64,000 nucleotides of DNA from Chitinophaga pinensis (GTDB taxonomy: Bacteria > Bacteroidota > Bacteroidia > Flavobacteriales_D > Crocinitomicaceae), in the NCBI GenBank assembly GCA_945863605.1, contig CAMAZP010000012.1:1-64000 (forward strand), given 5' to 3'. The notes under the pieces were generated by a model. The model did not search any database, was not told the origin of the DNA, and worked only from the letters and a program-made list of their open reading frames with translations. The position numbers and the translations under genes were made by a program. This document shows, one piece after another, positions 27,496-37,800 of the stretch; position 1 is the first letter of the stretch, and every line of letters begins with the position of its first letter.

Positions 27496-28467
27496 TTAAA
27501 AATCTTCGTTCAAACTAAATGTTTGATTTTCTTTCCCTGCAAGAACTCCTGCTTTTTGGTATTCTCCCACTCTTTTTTCAAAGAAGTTACTTTTTCCTTG
27601 TAACGAAATCATTTCCATGAAGTCGAAAGGATTAATTGTGTTATACACTTTCTCGTTTCCTAGCTCCGTTAGTAATCTATCAGCTACAAACTCAATATAT
27701 TGACACATTAAATCGCTATTCATTCCGATTAATTTTACTGGAATAGCATCAGCTACAAATTCTTTCTCTATTTCAACTGCATTCTTGATGATATCGCGCA
27801 CTTGTTCTTTTGGTAGTTTGTTTACCAAATGCTTCGTATACAGCAAACATGCAAAATCACAATGTAAGCCTTCATCTCTTGAAATCAATTCATTTGAGAA
27901 AGAAAGTCCTGGCATTAAACCACGTTTTTTCAACCAGAATATTGAACAAAATGATCCTGAGAAGAAAATTCCTTCCACCGCCGCGAAAGCTACAAGGCGC
28001 TCTGCATAAGTTCCTTTATCAATCCAACGCAATGCCCATTCTGCTTTTTTACGAACACAATCTAAAGTGTCTATCGCATTAAACAAATGGTCTTTTTCTG
28101 CTGTGTTTTTGATGTAGGTGTCAATCAATAAAGAATAAGTTTCCGAATGGATATTCTCCATTGAAATTTGAAAACCGTAAAAGAATTTCGCTTCTGTATA
28201 TTGAACCTCAGCTAAAAAATGTTCTGCTAAGTTTTCGTTAACGATACCATCAGATGCAGCAAAAAAAGCAAGAACATGTTTGATGAAATGACGCTCATCA
28301 TCGTTTAATTTATTTTCCCAGTCAATTAAATCTGGCGATAAATCAATTTCTTCAGCAGTCCAAAAGCTAGCTTCCGCTTTTTTGTAGAAACTCCAAATAT
28401 CATCATGTTGAATTGGAAAGAGAACAAAGCGATTATTGTTCGATTCTAATATTGGTTCATTTATCAT
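27496..28467 (-). CDS. nrdB: Ribonucleoside-diphosphate reductase, beta subunit (class Ia)
   Basis: A 323-residue ferritin-like protein with the metal and radical residues of class I R2: Asp42, then Glu104, His107 and Tyr111 in the MENIHSETY segment, and a second E...H set in [10 protein letters not shown]. The Tyr in the E-x2-H-x3-Y position indicates a tyrosyl-radical enzyme rather than a Tyr-less class Ic. It is the first gene of nrdB-nrdA, an order often seen in Bacteroidota. Confidence 0.95.
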   Translation of the reverse strand: MINEPILESNNNRFVLFPIQHDDIWSFYKKAEASFWTAEEIDLSPDLIDWENKLNDDERHFIKHVLAFFAASDGIVNENLAEHFLAEVQYTEAKFFYGFQISMENIHSETYSLLIDTYIKNTAEKDHLFNAIDTLDCVRKKAEWALRWIDKGTYAERLVAFAAVEGIFFSGSFCSIFWLKKRGLMPGLSFSNELISRDEGLHCDFACLLYTKHLVNKLPKEQVRDIIKNAVEIEKEFVADAIPVKLIGMNSDLMCQYIEFVADRLLTELGNEKVYNTINPFDFMEMISLQGKSNFFEKRVGEYQKAGVLAGKENQTFSLNEDF

Positions 28468-29075
28468 TTTTATATTTTTAACTTAGTTTATTTCGTTTTG
28501 TTATTCGATATCATTCTATTAGGCTTTATAGCAAGCCCTTTTCGAAGCATCTTCATAATTAATTTTGTTTCCTCAATATCGTTAATGACGATTGGTATAA
28601 ATTATAGAGTTACATATTTGAGGCATACAAAAATTGTCATAATTCATTCATTAATCAATTAAAGAAATTAACATTAACTCAATGTTATCAACACCTAAAA
28701 TTTGAATCCTTTCATTAATAAACTCTACAGCGATTTTCAACACACATGGGAAAGATATACACAATTATTTATAGCTTAACGTGCAAAAAAAAACCTAAAA
28801 ATTTTGTTTTAGAATCAAATTTTTTTATGACAGAATAACATAGTAAAAATAGAATAGACACTCAATTTATCGTATTAAATTTACAGTGGTTTTAAACAGT
28901 TAATTGTTACAAATATTAGAACTTGCGGTGGGACAAAGGTTACAGCCTTATTTTACAAAAAACGAGACGATTTTGACAAAAATAAATTTTGATTTATGAT
29001 TAAATTTATCTAAATTTTGAAGCCAAATACGTTAACTACAAAAAGAATAAATTTTAAAATTTCAGACCCTGCCAG
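28468..29075. other. 608-bp divergent spacer between nrdB and comF
   Basis: The longest non-coding stretch of the window. It is AT-rich with weak hairpins: ATCGT-TAATG-ACGAT near 28578-28592 and GGCTT/AAGCC at 28522-28537 in the nrdB leader. I could not make out a convincing NrdR box pair, a tRNA or a conserved ORF. A minus-strand TATTTTTG at 28977-28984 fits the -7 consensus but is far from nrdB. A short plus-strand open frame at 29017 overlaps comF and looks like a shadow. Confidence 0.4.
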
Positions 29076-29801
29076 ATGTTCGTATCCAACTCAAAAAAAC
29101 AGTTTCAATTGGTTAAAGATGGATTCATTAATTTGCTTTTCCCTGAAATTTGTTTGGCTTGCGAAACTGAATTATCGGCAAGAGAACATCATATTTGTTA
29201 CACCTGTTGGGAATCTATTCACTTAACTTATTTTGAAGGATTTAAAGAACCGAGTTCTCTCGACAAACTTTTTTGGGGTCGTGTAAATTTAGAGGCAACC
29301 TATGCGCTTTTTTATTTTGAAAAGGGGAAGGCTTCGCAAAAACTGTTGCACGCACTTAAATATCAATTCAAAGGAAATATTGGGGTTTATCTTGGCAATT
29401 TTGCAGCCACGAAACTTGTGAATCATCCTGTTTTTAAAGAGGTTCAAGCGCTAATTCCAGTGCCGTTACATTCCAAAAAAGCATTTATTCGTGGTTATAA
29501 TCAAAGTGAAAAAATCGCTCAAGGAATTGCTTCGGTTTGGAAAATCCCTGTTATACAACAAGAAGTTTTAAAAACGAAACACACTGAAAGTCAGACAAGA
29601 AAAGACCAATTTCAACGTTGGGATAACGTGAGTTCTATCTTTAAAGTGAAAGGTGATTTATCTAATTATCAACATGTTGCAATCGTTGATGACGTTATAA
29701 CGACAGGCTCCACCTTAGAGTCGATGGCGAAAGAATTAAAGGAATCAAATCCAAGTTTACTAATAAGTATCATTAGCTTAGCGCTCGCAAAATCAAAATG
29801 A
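29076..29801 (+). CDS. comF: ComF family protein (phosphoribosyltransferase fold)
   Basis: A 241-residue ComF. The N-terminal zinc-finger-like part has two CxxC pairs (CLAC near 26, CYTC near 42), and the C-terminal PRTase domain has the PRPP-binding VAIVDDVITTGST segment near 206-218. ComF proteins are linked to natural transformation in some bacteria; in Bacteroidota they are conserved but little tested. The next gene overlaps by 4 bases (ATGA), so the two are likely translated together. Confidence 0.9.
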   Translation: MFVSNSKKQFQLVKDGFINLLFPEICLACETELSAREHHICYTCWESIHLTYFEGFKEPSSLDKLFWGRVNLEATYALFYFEKGKASQKLLHALKYQFKGNIGVYLGNFAATKLVNHPVFKEVQALIPVPLHSKKAFIRGYNQSEKIAQGIASVWKIPVIQQEVLKTKHTESQTRKDQFQRWDNVSSIFKVKGDLSNYQHVAIVDDVITTGSTLESMAKELKESNPSLLISIISLALAKSK

Positions 29802-30844
29802 ATCAACAAAAATTTTTAATCGTCGGAGCAGGACTTGCAGGCACAAGCTTAGCCCATCAATTACTCAAAGCAGGACAATCAGTAACTTTACTCGACAAAG
29901 GAGAAAATCATGCAACAGCAATCGCAGCTGGTATGGTCAATCCAATGGTTTTTAGACGAATGAACAAATCCTGGCGCTTAGACGAATGTATGGAAGACGC
30001 AATTCCATTTTATAAAGCATTAGAACAACAACTCAATACGTCACTTTATTTCCCAATTACAATCAGACGAATGTTCTCTTCAGCTCAAGAGCGTGAATTT
30101 TGGGAAAAACGTCAAGATTTAGACGAATACAAAGCGTATTTAACTCCCATTTCTGAAGCAGACAACAACTATTCAAAAGCTAAAAATGAATATGGAAGTG
30201 GATGTTTACAACAAGCTTTTTGGATTGATGCACTCGCCTACTACGAAGGAAATCGCAACTATTTTAGAAGCATCGATTGTCTTTTAGACGAATCTTTTGA
30301 TTTGATACAATTCGATGTAAAAACAGCGACCTACAAAGGAACCGAATATGATAAGGTTGTTTTTTGCTGTGGTTATTTGAATAAATACATTCCTTTTTTC
30401 GCAAGTGCGCCTGTGGAACAAACGAAAGGTCAAACACTCACCATAGAATCTCCTAATTTACCTGAAGATGAATCGCTAAATCGTAAATGTTTTGTGTTGC
30501 CACTTGGTTCAAAGACTTTCCGAATTGGTGCTACCTACGAGTGGAATGATGAATCATTAACAACCACTGAAACTTCAAAACATCTCTTATTGGAACATTT
30601 AAGTGTGCTTGGCGATTTTGAGTTAAAAGTTGTAGATCAAAGTGTGGGGGTTCGCCCAACAGTTCTAGACAGAAGACCAATTATGGGACAACATCCAGAA
30701 TTATCTAAACTATTTATTTTCAACGGTCTTGGCACAAAAGGCTATCTCATGGCGCCAACGTTAGCAAAAGACATGTGTGCATTTTTACTAGAGGGAAAGG
30801 AATTGGAGAAAGAGGTTTCGTTAGGAAGATTTGTTAAAAAATAG
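29798..30844 (+). CDS. FAD-dependent oxidoreductase (DAO family)
   Basis: A 348-residue protein with an N-terminal dinucleotide-binding motif GAGLAGTSLA (about 9-18), the AAGMVNPM segment near 45, and the C-terminal G-x-R-P-T and GTKGYLMAP motifs of D-amino-acid-oxidase-like flavoproteins. The relation to the MnmC C-terminal domain is likely, but no methyltransferase domain is present, so a role in tRNA modification should not be assumed. It is overlapped with comF. Confidence 0.85.
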   Translation: MNQQKFLIVGAGLAGTSLAHQLLKAGQSVTLLDKGENHATAIAAGMVNPMVFRRMNKSWRLDECMEDAIPFYKALEQQLNTSLYFPITIRRMFSSAQEREFWEKRQDLDEYKAYLTPISEADNNYSKAKNEYGSGCLQQAFWIDALAYYEGNRNYFRSIDCLLDESFDLIQFDVKTATYKGTEYDKVVFCCGYLNKYIPFFASAPVEQTKGQTLTIESPNLPEDESLNRKCFVLPLGSKTFRIGATYEWNDESLTTTETSKHLLLEHLSVLGDFELKVVDQSVGVRPTVLDRRPIMGQHPELSKLFIFNGLGTKGYLMAPTLAKDMCAFLLEGKELEKEVSLGRFVKK

Positions 30845-30860
30845 CTATTTAATTTAATGA

Positions 30861-30881
30861 TAGATTTTTTTAAAAAATCTA
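30861..30881. terminator. AT-rich palindrome between convergent genes
   Basis: TAGATTTTTT pairs with AAAAAATCTA. It lies between the convergent flavoprotein and DUF3050 genes and could serve both as a weak terminator. Confidence 0.5.
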
Positions 30882-30892
30882 TTTAGTATATT

Positions 30893-31711
30893 TTAATTGT
30901 TGTGCAATAATTGATCAAAAGAAATTGTTTTGGAATCTTTTTTTGTTATTGATTCCAAAATTCCATCCCATAAGCTAATTCTTTTTTTAAGCGCTTCTTT
31001 GGCAATTTCTGCAACTTCATTCCATTTTTGAGTATTATCTCCACACATTTCTTCAATCATTTTCAAAGAAATAGGACCATGATTATCTCCATCTATTTCA
31101 ATATGGCGTTCAAGATAATAGATTAATTTTGAGATGTTTTCCTGACCTTTATTTTGCATTTCTTTTAAAATTTGAATGAACATATCAGGTATCAAATCTT
31201 CTCTGCCAAATGTGAAAACAGCTGCAATTTTATGAATTGAATTTTCATTCAATGTTGAAAAAGTAAAATTCACAAAATCTTTAGTTTCTTGATTAATTTC
31301 AGTTTTATCAAGTGCTTCATTCGTTGAAAATCCACTGTCTAATACATCTAAAAATGAATCAATTAATTTAGTATTTGCTCCAATTTCATTCATTGCATCG
31401 ATATACAATTCATAGTGGCTTGCTATTTCTCCTTTATTATTTAAATCAGATTCCTCACTTAATACAATTTCATTTATAAAACGCCGAATTATAGGATTTC
31501 CAATTGGTTTCCAGGGTATTTCTGTACAAGTTAAGCCACGTTGTAATGATTTTAATAAACTCATAAAATCCCATACCGCAAAAACATGCTGCTCCATAAA
31601 AATTTGGAAATCTTCCACTTCAATAACATGAGCATATAGTGGATGATTAATTAGTTGTAGACGATAAACATTTAATTCTAAATTTATTTTGTGTAAGCGT
31701 GAATTCATCAT
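30893..31711 (-). CDS. DUF3050 protein (haem-oxygenase-like fold, probable metal enzyme)
   Basis: A 272-residue DUF3050 protein. Residues that could bind a metal pair are conserved in the order expected for haem-oxygenase-like oxidases: Glu40 and His42 (MEQHVFAVWDF), Glu86/Glu87 (SEESD), His99 (SHYELY), Glu171 (FGRED) and the Glu201-His203-Glu205-Asp209-His211 cluster (ERHIEIDGDNH). The family reaction is unknown; oxidase or oxygenase chemistry is inferred from the fold. It lies 104 bases after a kinase-like gene on the same strand, and the two may form a functional pair. Confidence 0.8.
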   Translation of the reverse strand: MMNSRLHKINLELNVYRLQLINHPLYAHVIEVEDFQIFMEQHVFAVWDFMSLLKSLQRGLTCTEIPWKPIGNPIIRRFINEIVLSEESDLNNKGEIASHYELYIDAMNEIGANTKLIDSFLDVLDSGFSTNEALDKTEINQETKDFVNFTFSTLNENSIHKIAAVFTFGREDLIPDMFIQILKEMQNKGQENISKLIYYLERHIEIDGDNHGPISLKMIEEMCGDNTQKWNEVAEIAKEALKKRISLWDGILESITKKDSKTISFDQLLHNN

Positions 31712-31815
31712 ATCTTTTCAAACAAGATTAAAAGTAATTAGTTCATTATTTTTCAAAAAGAAAGCTGATAAATAATTAATAAAAACTTTCAGAAATAATT
31801 AATATTTTAATAAGG

Positions 31816-32721
31816 TTACTTAATAAGTTGATTATTTAAGTGTTGCAAATTTAAGCGAAGTATTTCAATCATATTTTTACAATCTTTAAATTTTTCATCT
31901 TTATTGTGAATTGAAAGTTCAAGTGCAAGTTGGGAAATTTTTTCAGGTTTAGAAAGTGTTTCTTTTTCCATTGTTTTGAATAAATCTTCTAATATTTCAT
32001 TAGAATGTTTTACTCTTCTAATCAAACGTGATCTTTCCTCAATTTGATACTGATTGATCGATTGTTCATTTAACATTTCAATTGATAAAGAAACAAAGTC
32101 ATAATTTTCCTTAAAAAACTGTGGTAGATAAAACTTTTTCATTCCCTCGTAACATTGTTGGTCGAAGTCAATAGAACGAATTCGGTATTGAACATCATCA
32201 AAATCATGTGTCATTTCAATTACATAGTTGTAGGAGCGCATATCTCCTAAAAGTGTGTAAAAGCATCGTTCATTGAATTTTATAAACTCTTTTGCTAAGC
32301 GGGTTTTATTTGTTTTTGGGTGATTTATTTCTGTTTTTAAAAAATCATCGCCTGGAATTCCTGAAATATGTTCTTCAACTAAAGTGTTTTCGTTTATAAA
32401 GTAGTTTATTCGATTAGGAGAGAGAATATCTTCAATTTCTAAACCTAAAACGCGAGAGACATCAGCTTTCTTAACATAGAAATAATCATAGTTATCATTG
32501 AAGTTATTAATGATCCTAATTCTAAAGGGATTCGAATTGCCAAATAAACAAAAGTCCACACGATCTACTCTCAAGTGTTCAATTACAGAGACATCACCAT
32601 CTGTTTTGAATAACGAATATATGTAACACAAGCCTTGATTAATTTCATCAAAGTTATAGTGATCATAAATAACAGAAATCCAAAGTGAATTACCCAATGG
32701 AAATGAATCTTTATAACGCAA
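31816..32721 (-). CDS. Uncharacterised protein with kinase-like (APH/HipA-type) motifs; 5' end probably frameshifted
   Basis: The 301-residue frame starts at a TTG with no nearby ATG. Visible motifs recall the protein-kinase/APH fold: a Lys pair in FYVKKAD near 81-87, a hinge-like LVEEHISG near 114-121, a catalytic-loop-like LGDMRSYN at 158-165 and RSIDFDQQ at 182-189, equivalent to HGDxxxxN and DFG. The in-frame sequence continues 21 codons upstream of the TTG to a stop at 32785-32787, without a start codon. An ATG frame in the other phase begins at 32831, 10 bases after the preceding gene. A one-base loss, or a -1 shift, would join them into about 335 residues. The fold call is inference and the partner may be DUF3050. 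Confidence 0.6.
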   Translation of the reverse strand: MRYKDSFPLGNSLWISVIYDHYNFDEINQGLCYIYSLFKTDGDVSVIEHLRVDRVDFCLFGNSNPFRIRIINNFNDNYDYFYVKKADVSRVLGLEIEDILSPNRINYFINENTLVEEHISGIPGDDFLKTEINHPKTNKTRLAKEFIKFNERCFYTLLGDMRSYNYVIEMTHDFDDVQYRIRSIDFDQQCYEGMKKFYLPQFFKENYDFVSLSIEMLNEQSINQYQIEERSRLIRRVKHSNEILEDLFKTMEKETLSKPEKISQLALELSIHNKDEKFKDCKNMIEILRLNLQHLNNQLIK

Positions 32722-32735
32722 TAAACTTTCATAAG

Positions 32736-32831
32736 TTAATGGAATTCGATAATCCTGTTGTATTTCTTTAGGTACTTTTCTACATTAACAGAAAGAGGGA
32801 AACATGTTTTTTTAAGTAAATTATTACTCAT
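32736..32831 (-). other. Possible true N-terminus of the kinase-like gene, out of frame
   Basis: An ATG at 32831 opens 31 codons (ending at TAA 32736-32738) with a plausible start MSNNLLKKTC and a VEKYLKK segment. It overlaps the upstream extension of the kinase-like frame between 32739 and 32784, one base out of phase. Starting 10 bases after the SPOR gene stop, it has the spacing of a genuine operon gene. Confidence 0.5.
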
Positions 32832-32841
32832 GTTTTGTATT

Positions 32842-33216
32842 TTAATCAATCCTCGGTAGATTTATTAGTTCTTTGTGAATTATTGTTAGTGAGTAATCAG
32901 AAATGATTTTTTCTTTCAATTTCTCAGCTTCTATTTGTGTTCTGAAATCGCCAACTTTTAAATTAAAATTAGGAGCTTCAAAATTGATGTAAGTGTCTAT
33001 TTTAGGATATTGATTTAAGAATCTTATGCGAGTTTGATCAACCAAGTTTTTATCAGAATCAAAACATATCTGAACACGATAACCTAAGATTTGTTTTTGA
33101 GTTTTGGTTATGATTTTTTCATCTATACGAATGTCCTTTATAATGTTTATCTGAGCATGTAAATCTGATAGGTTTAAAAGGGAAGTCAATAATAAAATTT
33201 TAAATATTATATTCAT
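32842..33216 (-). CDS. SPOR domain-containing exported protein
   Basis: A 124-residue protein with a signal peptide (about 1-21, cleavage after LHAQ) and a C-terminal SPOR-like domain (about 42-115: GYRVQICF, NFNLKVGDFRTQIEAEKL). SPOR domains bind denuded peptidoglycan glycan strands, so a septal or wall-associated role is likely. Short secreted SPOR proteins next to the alternative complex III operon are frequent in Flavobacteriia. It is divergent from actA and leads the minus-strand group with the kinase-like and DUF3050 genes. Confidence 0.8.
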   Translation of the reverse strand: MNIIFKILLLTSLLNLSDLHAQINIIKDIRIDEKIITKTQKQILGYRVQICFDSDKNLVDQTRIRFLNQYPKIDTYINFEAPNFNLKVGDFRTQIEAEKLKEKIISDYSLTIIHKELINLPRID

Positions 33217-33414
33217 CTTGCTATTTTGTTTTAAAACAAAAGTAAAAAATCATTTTAAATTTAGTTTATACTCTTGTAATTCAAAATTGTATAAGCTACT
33301 TCTTTTCAATTTGTTATTGAAATCTTTTTTGTGCGTCTTATTTAGAATCGTTTTAAATTAGCGTGTTTCTCATAATTTTTGTCATAAAACTGTCACGGCA
33401 TAGTGCTAAACTTC

Positions 33415-33422
33415 TAATTTTG
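33415..33422 (+). promoter_or_regulatory. -7 box for the act-cta respiratory operon
   Basis: TAATTTTG matches TAnnTTTG and would give a leader of about 50 bases before actA. The only upstream TTG (33379-33381) is 33 bases away, too far for a typical -33 element. Confidence 0.45.
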
Positions 33423-33480
33423 TTCTCGTTAAAATGCGTTAAAATCGTATTTATTTATAAAGAATTTAGTAATTATTTTC

Positions 33481-34830
33481 ATGAAAATATCTAATATTCA
33501 AATGCTTAATGGTCTTAGAAAGCTAGTCTCAACTGTCTTAATGATATGTCTGTCACTGCTAAACTTCAACGCTTTATCACAAGGTGAGGCGCTTTTCAAG
33601 TCGAAATGTGCTACTTGTCATCAAACTCACAAAAATGGCACAGGTCCTAAATTATACCAAGTTCGTGACAAATGGGCGTCTGGTGGAGCCAAAGAAGGTT
33701 CCATATACCAATGGGTAAATAATTGGCAAACAGCTGCTGCAAGTGATCCTTACGCCGCTGAGGTATCCAAATGGTCTCCAACTGCAATGTCTGCTTTCCC
33801 AGACTTAAAAAAGGAAGAAATTGATGCGATTCTTGATTGGGTGGATGCTCAACCAGACCCTGCAGCTGCCTCTGCTACTGCAGGTGCAGGTGGTGCAACA
33901 GATGGATCGGCAGGAGTTATGAGTGAAGAATCTGAAGAGGATTCTGTTGCATGGATATGGATAGTTATGGGGGTCATATTCATTGTAATCATTATGGCAG
34001 TTGGTGGTGTTCGAAGACAACTTTCAATCGCAACTTCAGAGGACCCAACATCACAAGAAAAACTTACATACACTGAAGAGTTTAGAGCATGGGCATGGAA
34101 GAACAAGATATACGTTGGAATCACTACTCTAGTTTTAGTTATTTCTTTAATTGTTGGTTTCTTTCAGACATTAGCTACTGTTGGTGTTGTTGAGGGGTAT
34201 CAACCCTCACAACCAATTGCATTTCCACATGATGCGCATGCCGGAATCAATGGTATAGATTGTAAATATTGTCATAACTCAGTTACAAAATCAAAATCTG
34301 CAGGTATACCAACTGTAAATGTTTGTATGAATTGTCATAAACAAATCAACGGGGAAGGAAAACCATTTGCCGGAGAAATTCAAAAAATATACAAAGCAGC
34401 AGGATGGGATCCAAGTGGAGCGGGTAAATACACTGGTAAAGTAAGTCCAATTGTTTGGAATAAAGTACATGTTCTTCCTGATCACGTTTACTTTAATCAC
34501 TCTCAACACGTTGTAGTTGGTGGGATTGATTGTAAACAATGTCACGGTGATATGACAACAATGAAAGAAGCGGTGAAGGTTCAACCAATTGAGGAATTAA
34601 ACAAAATTGAAGGTAATATTAAATTAACTAAACCTACTTTAACCATGGGTTGGTGTATTGAATGTCACGGTGTTAAAGAAGTTGCAATTGGAAATGGTAA
34701 AAATGCTTATTACGATGAGATTCATAGAAGATTGAAAAAAGACAAAGCCTTATATCGCAAATATTTGCAAGACGGAAAAATAACCGTAAACGAGCTTGGT
34801 GGTTGGGAATGTGCAAAGTGTCACTATTAA
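33481..34830 (+). CDS. actA: Alternative complex III, multihaem cytochrome c subunit ActA
   Basis: A 449-residue protein with a signal peptide/anchor (about 15-34), then a monohaem domain (CATCH at 43-47). A Gly/Ala linker and a transmembrane helix (about 158-174) follow, then a second helix (about 212-235) and a pentahaem part with CKYCH, CMNCH, CKQCH, CIECH and a final CAKCH two residues before the end. This fusion of mono- and pentahaem domains is typical of Bacteroidota ActA. It passes electrons from quinol oxidation towards cytochrome c or directly to the oxidase. It is the first gene of the operon. Confidence 0.9.
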   Translation: MKISNIQMLNGLRKLVSTVLMICLSLLNFNALSQGEALFKSKCATCHQTHKNGTGPKLYQVRDKWASGGAKEGSIYQWVNNWQTAAASDPYAAEVSKWSPTAMSAFPDLKKEEIDAILDWVDAQPDPAAASATAGAGGATDGSAGVMSEESEEDSVAWIWIVMGVIFIVIIMAVGGVRRQLSIATSEDPTSQEKLTYTEEFRAWAWKNKIYVGITTLVLVISLIVGFFQTLATVGVVEGYQPSQPIAFPHDAHAGINGIDCKYCHNSVTKSKSAGIPTVNVCMNCHKQINGEGKPFAGEIQKIYKAAGWDPSGAGKYTGKVSPIVWNKVHVLPDHVYFNHSQHVVVGGIDCKQCHGDMTTMKEAVKVQPIEELNKIEGNIKLTKPTLTMGWCIECHGVKEVAIGNGKNAYYDEIHRRLKKDKALYRKYLQDGKITVNELGGWECAKCHY

Positions 34831-34863
34831 TTAATTAATTATATTCTTGTCGAAACATAGACT

Positions 34864-37800
34864 ATGGGAATAACAAAAAAATATTGGAAAGGTCTTGAAG
34901 AATTAAAGGAAACACCTGAATTCATCAAGCACAAAGAGCAAGAGTTTCCTCATCAACAGACGATCGAAGATTTCTTAGCTGACGAAAAGTTGAATGAAAC
35001 TTCAACTGCTAGAAGAGATTTTCTTAAATTTTTAGGTTTCTCAGTTGCTGCAGCAACTTTAGCGGCTTGTGAGGCACCAGTGACAAAAGCTGTACCTTAT
35101 GTAGTTAAACCAGAAAACGTTACACCTGGTATGCCGACTTGGTACGCTTCAACTTATTACGATGGTGTATCCTATGCTAGTATATTAGTTAAAACAAGAG
35201 AAGGTCGTCCTATTTATATTAAAGGAAATAAAGATTTTGGTTTTACAAAGGGCGCAGTTAATCCACAAATAATAGCATCTGTTTTAGGTTTATATGACAG
35301 TGAGCGTGTTACAGGAGCAACAGCAAACGGAAAGCTAACATCTTGGTCAAAAGTAGATGATGCAATTTCAGCTGATATCAAAAAAGCGAAAGATGTTGTT
35401 CTTTTAACAAATTCAATTATTAGTCCATCAATGAAACGCGCCATTAGTGAAATGGCTTTATCATTGAATGGTGAAGGAGGAGCAAAATTTTCACATGTAA
35501 CTTATGATGCAGTTTCATACGCTGCAATAAGAGAAGCTAACTTCAAAAACTTTGGAGCGCCAATTATACCAAGTTATGATTTCTCAAAAGCAAAAACAAT
35601 TGTTAGTGTAGGTGCAGATTTCTTAAGTTCTTGGTTATTACCTACTGAATTTGCAAAACAATTTGGTGAAGGAAGAAATCCTGACGGGGAATGGATGTCT
35701 AAATTCATTCATTTTGAATCTGTAATGTCTGTTACTGGTTCAAATGCGGATTATAGAGGCATGATCAAACCTTCAGAGCAAGCTGCAGTTTTAGCTTATA
35801 TCCTTAAAGGTTTAGGAGGTTCAACTTCTGTTGATTCTAAATTAAAAGATTCAGCTAAAGTAGCAGCAGATCAAGCAATTGCCTCCTTAAAAAAATCAAA
35901 AAAAGAATCTATCATTATTTGTGGAAGTAATAATGTAGGTCTTCAAATGCTTACCAACAAAATCAATAATTTACTAAATACATACGGGACTACAATTGAT
36001 ATGAATAATTCAATTGAATTGTTTCAAGCCCAAGATTCTCAGGTTGAAAAATTAGTAAATAATATAATCGCAGGTAAAGGTCCAGATGTTTTGTTAATGT
36101 ATGGTGTTAATCCAGTATATACATTACCTAATGGAACTGATTTTGCAAAAGCATTAAAAGGAATTAAAACCTCAGTTTCATTTGCCTCACATGCTGATGA
36201 AACGGCTAGTTTAGTAACTTATATTTGTCCAGATCACCACGCTTTAGAGTCTTGGAACGATTTAAAACCAAAACAAAGTGAATATGCAATTGCTCAGCCT
36301 ACCATTCGCCCATTACACAATACTGCCTCTGCCTTAGAGTCTATGTTAGTATGGAACGGTAAAAGAGCTAGAGGAGGTAAGGATTCAACTGTTGCTTATG
36401 ATTATATCAAAGAAACATTTACAACTTTATTCCCAACAGCAGACTTCGCTTACACTACTCACAATAGTTGCATCGCTTCAACTGTTACTCCTCAATCTTT
36501 GGTATACAAAGATGCTCCTGTAACAGGTCTACCTAAAGCAGGTGAAGTTGAAGTTGTCATGTATCAAAAGTCAGCTATTGGAACAGGTATTCATGCGAAT
36601 AATCCATGGTTGCAAGAGATGCCAGATCCAATTACGAAAGTAACTTGGGATAATTATATAACAATGAATCCGGTTGAAATGGTTGAGGCAGGTTTTGTTA
36701 CTACTTATGATCAAGAAAATGGATTAAACATAGCAACTATAACTGTTGGTAATAAATCTTTGACTTTACCTGTTTATCCTTTGCCAGGACAAGCATTGAA
36801 AACTGTTGGAGTTGCTCTAGGATATGGAAGAGGAGCGAATGGAGAAAAAATTGGTAAAGCTGCATTTCAAACGAAAGAATATGGGGGATATGTAGAAAAT
36901 GAAGACGGAAAACCAGCTTCAATTGGTGGCAATGCGTATTCATTAACTTCATTTTCTAATGATACAATAGAATTTTCAGCTATTGCTAAAGTTAATAAAG
37001 CTGATGGTACTTATCCAATTGCAGCAACTCAGATTCACCATACTGTTATGGGGCGTCATTCAATCGTCCGAGAAACTACATTAGATATTTTTACAAGTAA
37101 AGACAAAGAAGCATATAACCCAGCTCATACTTTACAACGTTTAAACAAAGACTTAGAGCACGAAGAAGCGCCTGTTAGTGAGTTTGATTTGTGGGATGCA
37201 CATCCGGTAGAGAAAATTGGTCACAGATGGGGAATGACAATAGATTTATCATCATGTATTGGTTGTGGTTCATGTTTAATTGCTTGTCAATCAGAAAATA
37301 ATGTTCCTGTAGTTGGTAAAGATGAAGTACGAAGAGGAAGAGAAATGCATTGGTTGAGAATTGACCGTTATTTTGCTTCTGATGAAGAATCAACAGTGGG
37401 GACAAGAAAAGATAAAGATAGTTTCTCATATGAAAAGGCTGAAATAGCGGCTTTAAATCCAAAAGTGATTCACATGCCACTAATGTGTCAGCATTGTAAT
37501 CATGCACCATGTGAAACAGTATGTCCAGTTGCAGCGACTACTCACAGTAATGAAGGTTTAAATCAAATGACTTATAATCGTTGTATTGGAACTAGATATT
37601 GTGCTAACAACTGTCCGTATAAAGTAAGACGTTTTAATTGGTTCAATTATCCATCTTATAAGAAATTTACTGAGGTTAATCCAGCACAAGATGATTTAGG
37701 TCGTATGGTTTTAAATCCTGATGTAACTGTTAGAACTAGAGGTGTAATGGAAAAATGTTCTTTGTGTGTACAAAGAATTCAAGCAACAAAATTATCTGCT

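Noticed and set aside
28735-28790. NrdR-binding boxes upstream of nrdB
   Set aside because: The stretch with ACACAATTATTTA resembles a box only loosely and I see no second box at the proper helical spacing.
29017-29226. Open frame at the start of comF
   Set aside because: It is out of phase with the comF zinc-finger cysteines and PRTase motif, so it is a shadow of comF.
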